This document shows positions 5,322-9,026 of a stretch of DNA of 9,026 bases, in pieces (position 1 is the first letter of the stretch; every line of letters starts with the position of its first letter). The notes under the pieces were generated by a model that had not been told where the DNA came from, did no database searches, and saw only the letters and a program-made list of their open reading frames with translations. Position numbers and translations under genes: made by a program. The DNA is taken from positions 1-9,026 of the forward strand of contig JAJRUR010000310.1 of the NCBI GenBank assembly GCA_024277695.1. The letters are read 5' to 3'. Origin of the DNA: Bacteroidota bacterium. Lineage in GTDB: Bacteria; Bacteroidota; Bacteroidia; Chitinophagales; Saprospiraceae.

Positions 5322-8300
5322 ATGAAACAAAAACTACATTCCATTTTCTTCTCCGGGTTGATGATACTACTCGGAATTCAATTGAGTTTTGCTCAAGGTG
5401 TCACAACCTCTTCGATGAACGGAAGAGTTATTGATACAAACGGTGAAACGCTTATCGGTGCAAATATAGTTGCAGAACACTTGCCTTCAGGTACTATTTA
5501 TGGCAATGTGACGGACGTGGATGGATATTATCGCATCCAAAATATGCGGGTTGGCGGACCTTATCGAATAACTATCAGCTATACCGGATTTGCAGACCAA
5601 GTCAAAGACAATGTCTATCTGCGACTCGGGCAATCATTTAGGTACAATACTACTCTACAAGAGACGGCAGTCGAAATCGAAGGAGTAGAAGTCGTTGCTC
5701 GACGAAATGATATTTTTGACGGTAACAGTACCGGATCAAAAACTACGGTTACAGAGCGTGACATAGCGGTATTGCCCACCATTTCCAGATCGCTTGGTGA
5801 CTTTACCCGCCTCACTCCATCCAGTACTTCCTCAGAAGGGAGTGATGGTTTCCAACTGTCTTTTAACGGAATGAATAATAGATACAATGCTATCTATATT
5901 GATGGAGCAGTCAATAACGATGTGTTTGGTTTGGCTAGGTCAGGGACTAACGGAGGTCAAACAGGGGTATCCCCCATATCGGTAGATGCCATCGAAGAGC
6001 TTCAAGTCAACCTTGCACCATTTGACGTGACCATAGGAGGATTTGCAGGAGCTGCTATCAGTGCGCTCACAAGATCCGGTACCAACAACTTAGAAGGGTC
6101 AGTATATCACTTTATCCGTAACCAAAGTCTAGCAGGAAAAACACCTACAGACAATCCGGATATAACACGTGTCAAATTAGATGACTACAGCGCAACGACC
6201 ACAGGATTTAGATTAGGAGGTGCTCTAGTAAAAAATAAACTGTTTTTCTTCGTCAATGCTGAAATACAGAGAGATGAAACCCCCCTACCATTTGATTTTG
6301 CTGATTATGTTGGCAATTCTGACATAAATCAAATCAATGCTTTGATCAGCAAATTGCAAGGTTACGGATATGATCCGGGTACCTTTACAGATAATAATCG
6401 TTTTTTGGATAGCGACAAAATTACTGCAAAAATTGACTGGAATATCAATGACAAACATAAGCTCGCTTTACGACACGGTTATGTCAAAGCTACCAATTTG
6501 GAAGGCGTACAGTCTAACTCCAGAAATATAGCTTTTTTGAACTCTTCTGAATTTTTTGTCTCCAACACAAACTCCACTTCGTTGGAACTTAACTCTGTAC
6601 TCAACACAAATTTGTCCAACAACTTGTTGATAGGATTTACATCAGTACGCGACGACAGAGATCCATCCGGAGAGCCTTTCCCTTATGTATTAATTGATGA
6701 TGGTTCCGGTCGTATTACTTTTGGTTCAGAGCGTTTCTCCACTGCAAACCTCCTCAACCAAGATGTTCTGACTATTACAGATAATCTAAAACTCTATAAA
6801 GGATCACATACATTTACCATAGGCACACACAATGAATTTTATAGTATTGGAAACCTCTTTATTCCATTCAACTACGGCTCTTATGAATTTACTGACCTCC
6901 AGACTTTTTTGGATGGTGGAAATTCTGACTTTTATATACGTTCGTATTCGTTGAGAGACAATCTGGAAGGAGACGAAACGCAGTCACTGGCATCTTTTAA
7001 AGCCGGACAGTTGGGCTTCTATGTACAAGATGAACTTCAAGTAAATGACAAGCTCAAAGTAACCGCCGGCCTCAGGATGGATCTTCCTTTCTATGGCGAC
7101 ACCCCGACCAACGAATCCTTTAATACTACAACGATTCCGATGCTAGAAGCTGCAGGATATGATCTCGAAGGAGCCCGATCCGGTCAGTTTATTAAAGCTA
7201 CTCCTATGTTATCGCCTCGTCTGGGTTTTAACCTCGATCTTTCAGATGATAATTCCAGACAATTACGTGGTGGTGTAGGTGTATTTACCAGTAGAGCGCC
7301 CCTCGTTTGGGTAGGGGGAGCCTACAATAATTATGGTCTCAATCGCGGAACAGTATTGCGTTTTGGAGACTTGCCTTTTAATCCGGATTGGCAAACTCAA
7401 ATCCCGGGAGATATCGATCCAAACAACGCACAACCCTCCGGAGACATCGACTTGTTTGCGCAAGACTTTAAATTGCCCAAATTCCTAAAAACCAATTTGA
7501 TCTATGACCAAAAATTGGGCAATGGCTTTGAACTCCAACTCGATGGAAACTATATCAAGACCCTCAGAAATGTCGCCTACAAAAATATCAATCTCAAGCC
7601 TTCTGTAGAGAATCTTACCGGTACGCCGGATGACAGACCGATCTACAATAGACGAGATGAAATTGATGATACCTATGGTCGAATCGTCTTAGGTACCAAT
7701 ACTTCCGAAGGTTATTCTTATAACTTTTCAGCTCAGTTAAGTAAAGGATTTTCTAATGGATTTCAAGGGATGATGGCTGTTTCTTATGGTGATGCCTATA
7801 CGGTTTTTGATGGTAACTCTTCGCAAAACTCTTCACAATGGAGAGGATTGCATAGTATCCGAGGACGAAATATCGATCAGCCACTTGCACGCTCTGATTT
7901 CTCTCAAGGCGGACGCTTTATTTTAGGAGCGTCAAAAGAATTTGCTTGGAGCCGTGGTGTCAAAACGACTATCTCGATTTTTCACGAAAGTGCTCAAGGA
8001 CGTCCCTACTCTTATACGTACAACGATCGAGGAAGACTCAAAAACGAAGACTCCAGAGAGCGTGAGCTTATCTATATCCCCGCTTCGAGTAACGAAATCG
8101 TCTTAATAGAGAAAAACGGAGTTTCTCCTCAAGCTCAATGGGAAGCTCTTGATGCTTTTATCAATCAAGACCCTTATCTATCAACAAATCGGGGTGGATA
8201 TGCTGTGCGTAATAGTAATAGAGGTCCTTGGAGCAATGTGATGGATATGAAGATATTACAAGACTTTATATTAAATGCCGGTGGTAAAGCACATACATTC

Positions 8301-8549
8301 CAACTATCATTGGATATTTATAACTTCACCAATCTATTAAATAAAGATTGGGGGAGAAGAAGATTCTATTTTAACAATGAAGAATTGTTAAACTTTGAAG
8401 GCTTTGTGGAAGATACCAATACTCCACAATTTTCTTTCAACCCGGATATCCTCAATGAGGACGGAGTTATCGATCCCCTGATAGATGATGGGGGCTTGCA
8501 AAGTTCCAGATGGCAGATGCAGTTAGGAATCCGTTATATCTTTAAATAG
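5322..8549 (+). CDS. Oar-like TonB-dependent outer-membrane receptor, 1075 aa
   Basis: An outer-membrane beta-barrel transporter that should use TonB energy to import a substrate, or to handle peptides and proteins as Oar does. Residues 1-24 are a signal peptide (cut at SFA-Q). Residues 30-115 form a CarboxypepD_reg-like domain (MNGRVIDTNGETLIGANIVA, GNVTDVDGYYRI, ISYTGFADQ). Residues 120-260 form the plug (VEVVARRNDIF, the VLPTISRSLGDFTRLTP-type segment, NNRYNAIYIDGAVNNDVFGL, AIEELQVNLAPFDVTIGGFAGAAISALTRSGTN). The rest is barrel, with aromatic-ended strands such as FFVNAEIQRD and LGFYVQDELQVNDKLKVTAGLRMD, ending WQMQLGIRYIFK on a terminal aromatic-basic pair. The N-terminal module, the 'NAIYIDGAVNNDVFGL' plug and the length of just over 1000 residues fit the Oar group rather than SusC. 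No SusD-like partner is adjacent; the nearest divergent gene encodes a T9SS-exported cupredoxin. ATG 5322 was chosen because it opens the signal peptide. The substrate cannot be told. Confidence 0.92.
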   Translation: MKQKLHSIFFSGLMILLGIQLSFAQGVTTSSMNGRVIDTNGETLIGANIVAEHLPSGTIYGNVTDVDGYYRIQNMRVGGPYRITISYTGFADQVKDNVYLRLGQSFRYNTTLQETAVEIEGVEVVARRNDIFDGNSTGSKTTVTERDIAVLPTISRSLGDFTRLTPSSTSSEGSDGFQLSFNGMNNRYNAIYIDGAVNNDVFGLARSGTNGGQTGVSPISVDAIEELQVNLAPFDVTIGGFAGAAISALTRSGTNNLEGSVYHFIRNQSLAGKTPTDNPDITRVKLDDYSATTTGFRLGGALVKNKLFFFVNAEIQRDETPLPFDFADYVGNSDINQINALISKLQGYGYDPGTFTDNNRFLDSDKITAKIDWNINDKHKLALRHGYVKATNLEGVQSNSRNIAFLNSSEFFVSNTNSTSLELNSVLNTNLSNNLLIGFTSVRDDRDPSGEPFPYVLIDDGSGRITFGSERFSTANLLNQDVLTITDNLKLYKGSHTFTIGTHNEFYSIGNLFIPFNYGSYEFTDLQTFLDGGNSDFYIRSYSLRDNLEGDETQSLASFKAGQLGFYVQDELQVNDKLKVTAGLRMDLPFYGDTPTNESFNTTTIPMLEAAGYDLEGARSGQFIKATPMLSPRLGFNLDLSDDNSRQLRGGVGVFTSRAPLVWVGGAYNNYGLNRGTVLRFGDLPFNPDWQTQIPGDIDPNNAQPSGDIDLFAQDFKLPKFLKTNLIYDQKLGNGFELQLDGNYIKTLRNVAYKNINLKPSVENLTGTPDDRPIYNRRDEIDDTYGRIVLGTNTSEGYSYNFSAQLSKGFSNGFQGMMAVSYGDAYTVFDGNSSQNSSQWRGLHSIRGRNIDQPLARSDFSQGGRFILGASKEFAWSRGVKTTISIFHESAQGRPYSYTYNDRGRLKNEDSRERELIYIPASSNEIVLIEKNGVSPQAQWEALDAFINQDPYLSTNRGGYAVRNSNRGPWSNVMDMKILQDFILNAGGKAHTFQLSLDIYNFTNLLNKDWGRRRFYFNNEELLNFEGFVEDTNTPQFSFNPDILNEDGVIDPLIDDGGLQSSRWQMQLGIRYIFK

Positions 8550-8572
8550 TAATGGTTTTTATTCATAAGCAC

Positions 8573-8612
8573 ACAAAGAAGGCTGTCCCTTGGGCAGTCT
8601 TCTTTGTTTTTT
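8573..8612 (+). terminator. Intrinsic terminator of the TonB receptor gene
   Basis: A stem of about 13 bp (ACAAAGAAGGCTG against CAGTCTTCTTTGT, with one G-T pair) encloses a small CCC/GGG-containing loop and runs into T residues at 8607-8612. It starts 24 bp after the TAG stop at 8547-8549. The A-rich left arm means it could also act weakly from the other strand. Confidence 0.88.
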
Positions 8613-8681
8613 ATATCTATGCGCTTATCCATCTTCATAAAGTTAGCCTCCGAAGTATGCAAAAAAATAGAATCCAAAAGC

Positions 8682-8713
8682 TTGTGCATACATAAATAAT
8701 TGTTTTATATTTG
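8682..8713 (+). promoter_or_regulatory. tRNA operon promoter (TTG-N21-TATATTTG)
   Basis: A TTG at 8682-8684 and a TATATTTG at 8706-8713 match the Bacteroidota -33 and -7 elements with a 21-bp spacer. The start would fall near 8720, about 35 bp before the mature 5' end of tRNA-Ser, leaving a leader for RNase P to remove. Confidence 0.6.
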
Positions 8714-8754
8714 CCCACCGAAACAAAGACGGCTATAGATGATATAGCTATCAA

Positions 8755-8846
8755 GGTGAGGTGGGTGAGTGGCTGAAACCACCGGTTTGCTAAACCGGCG
8801 TACTTGGAAACAGGTACCGGGGGTTCGAATCCCCCTCTCACCGCCA
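8755..8846 (+). tRNA. tRNA-Ser(GCU)
   Basis: The acceptor stem GGTGAGG pairs with TCTCACC (one G-T), with discriminator G and an encoded CCA at 8844-8846. The anticodon stem CCGGT/ACCGG holds the loop TTGCTAA, with anticodon GCT at 8789-8791, decoding AGC and AGU. A long variable arm (ACTTGGAAACAGGT region) marks it as class II. The T arm is GGGGG-TTCGAAT-CCCCC. All parts are intact at 92 nt including CCA. Confidence 0.96.
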
Positions 8847-8856
8847 CAATAATTTT

Positions 8857-8931
8857 CGGGGCGTAGCGCAGTCCGGTTAGCGCACCTGCTTTGGGAGCAG
8901 GGGGTCGCAGGTTCGAATCCTGCCGCCCCGA
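8857..8931 (+). tRNA. tRNA-Pro(UGG)
   Basis: The acceptor stem CGGGGCG pairs perfectly with CGCCCCG, with discriminator A at 8931. The anticodon stem CCTGC/GCAGG holds the loop TTTGGGA, anticodon TGG at 8892-8894, the wobble reader for proline codons. The T arm is GCAGG-TTCGAAT-CCTGC. CCA is not encoded (the sequence after A73 is CAAAA), unlike the Ser tRNA 10 bp upstream, so this one needs a CCA-adding enzyme. The two tRNAs are probably one transcript. Confidence 0.96.
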
Positions 8932-8938
8932 CAAAACC

Positions 8939-8975
8939 AAAGACCTAATCTGCATTGCAGATTGGGTCTTTTTTT
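8939..8975 (+). terminator. Terminator of the tRNA-Ser/tRNA-Pro transcript
   Basis: AAAGACC-T-AATCTGC (8939-8953) pairs with GCAGATT-G-GGTCTTT (8957-8971), giving a 15-bp stem with one T-G pair and an ATT loop, followed by T residues to 8975. It lies 7 bp after tRNA-Pro. On the minus strand the same stem is followed by TTTGGTTTTG, so it may also stop leftward transcription. Confidence 0.88.
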
Positions 8976-9017
8976 ATATGACCATTAGAGCTTGCTCTTT
9001 TATGGTCATATAAAAAA
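8970..9017. repeat. Long inverted repeat at the window edge, overlapping the tRNA terminator tail
   Basis: TTTTTTATATGACCAT (8970-8985) is the exact reverse complement of ATGGTCATATAAAAAA (9002-9017). Inside, AGAG (8987-8990) can pair with CTCT (8995-8998) around a CTTG loop. The left T tract is the U tail of the preceding terminator, so the two structures compete in RNA. No gene is visible in 8976-9026. Confidence 0.65.
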
Positions 9018-9026
9018 GATAACGAG

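Noticed and set aside
5204..5434. A 76-aa plus-strand open frame covering the promoter region and start of the TonB receptor gene
   Set aside because: It overlaps the receptor gene in another frame, covers its promoter region and has no recognisable features.
8635..8955. A 106-aa minus-strand open frame across the tRNA genes, containing GRQDSNLRPPAPKAGAL
   Set aside because: It is the antisense translation of tRNA-Pro and tRNA-Ser. The RQDSNLRPPAPKAG string is a well-known false protein produced by reading tRNA genes backwards.
1..9026. CRISPR arrays, rRNA, integrase or toxin-antitoxin genes
   Set aside because: I looked for regularly spaced repeats and small paired genes on both strands and saw none. 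All gaps over 300 bp are accounted for by the MITE region.

Overview
The window looks like a piece of a Bacteroidota chromosome, probably from a Saprospira- or Flavobacteria-like lineage. The evidence is a C-terminal type IX secretion (T9SS) sorting domain, a CarboxypepD_reg/plug TonB-dependent receptor of the Oar type, -7 boxes of the form TAnnTTTG, and start codons without a clear Shine-Dalgarno sequence. No species can be named from this alone.

Layout, left to right. (1) 1-2090, plus strand: the last 28 codons of what looks like an RND-efflux periplasmic adaptor (CzcB/CusB type), then, 24 bp later, a P1B-4 heavy-metal ATPase (SPC and HEGST motifs). The ATPase frame starts naturally at ATG 114 but is broken by an in-frame TAA at 231-233, inside or at the end of its first membrane helix. 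Only the part from about 276 onward is open. (2) 2091-2615: a gene-free gap almost filled by a 458-bp element with 12-bp perfect terminal inverted repeats and an 8-bp direct repeat (TCTTTTTA) on both sides. It has no transposase, so it looks like a MITE. Inside are a compact multi-hairpin structure, a minus-strand promoter-like site and two terminator-like hairpins. (3) 2616-5145, minus strand: a probable two-gene operon. A secreted mosaic protein (lamin-tail-like, type-1 copper cupredoxin, OB-fold-like, T9SS tail) is followed after 13 bp by a patatin-like phospholipase. (4) 5146-5321: a divergent intergenic region with a -7 box for each direction. (5) 5322-8549, plus strand: a 1075-aa Oar-like TonB-dependent receptor followed by a strong intrinsic terminator. 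(6) 8755-8931: tRNA-Ser(GCU) and tRNA-Pro(UGG) behind their own promoter, closed by a hairpin terminator and a second long inverted repeat at the window edge.

How it fits together: the left end is the tail of a metal-efflux operon whose ATPase seems to be decaying, or is expressed by an unusual route. The middle pairs envelope and secreted proteins, including a copper-site protein, with an outer-membrane transporter on the opposite strand. Shared function there is inferred from adjacency only. The most notable items are the MITE with its internal structured RNA-like segment, the nonsense codon in the ATPase, and the unusual domain mix of the cupredoxin protein.
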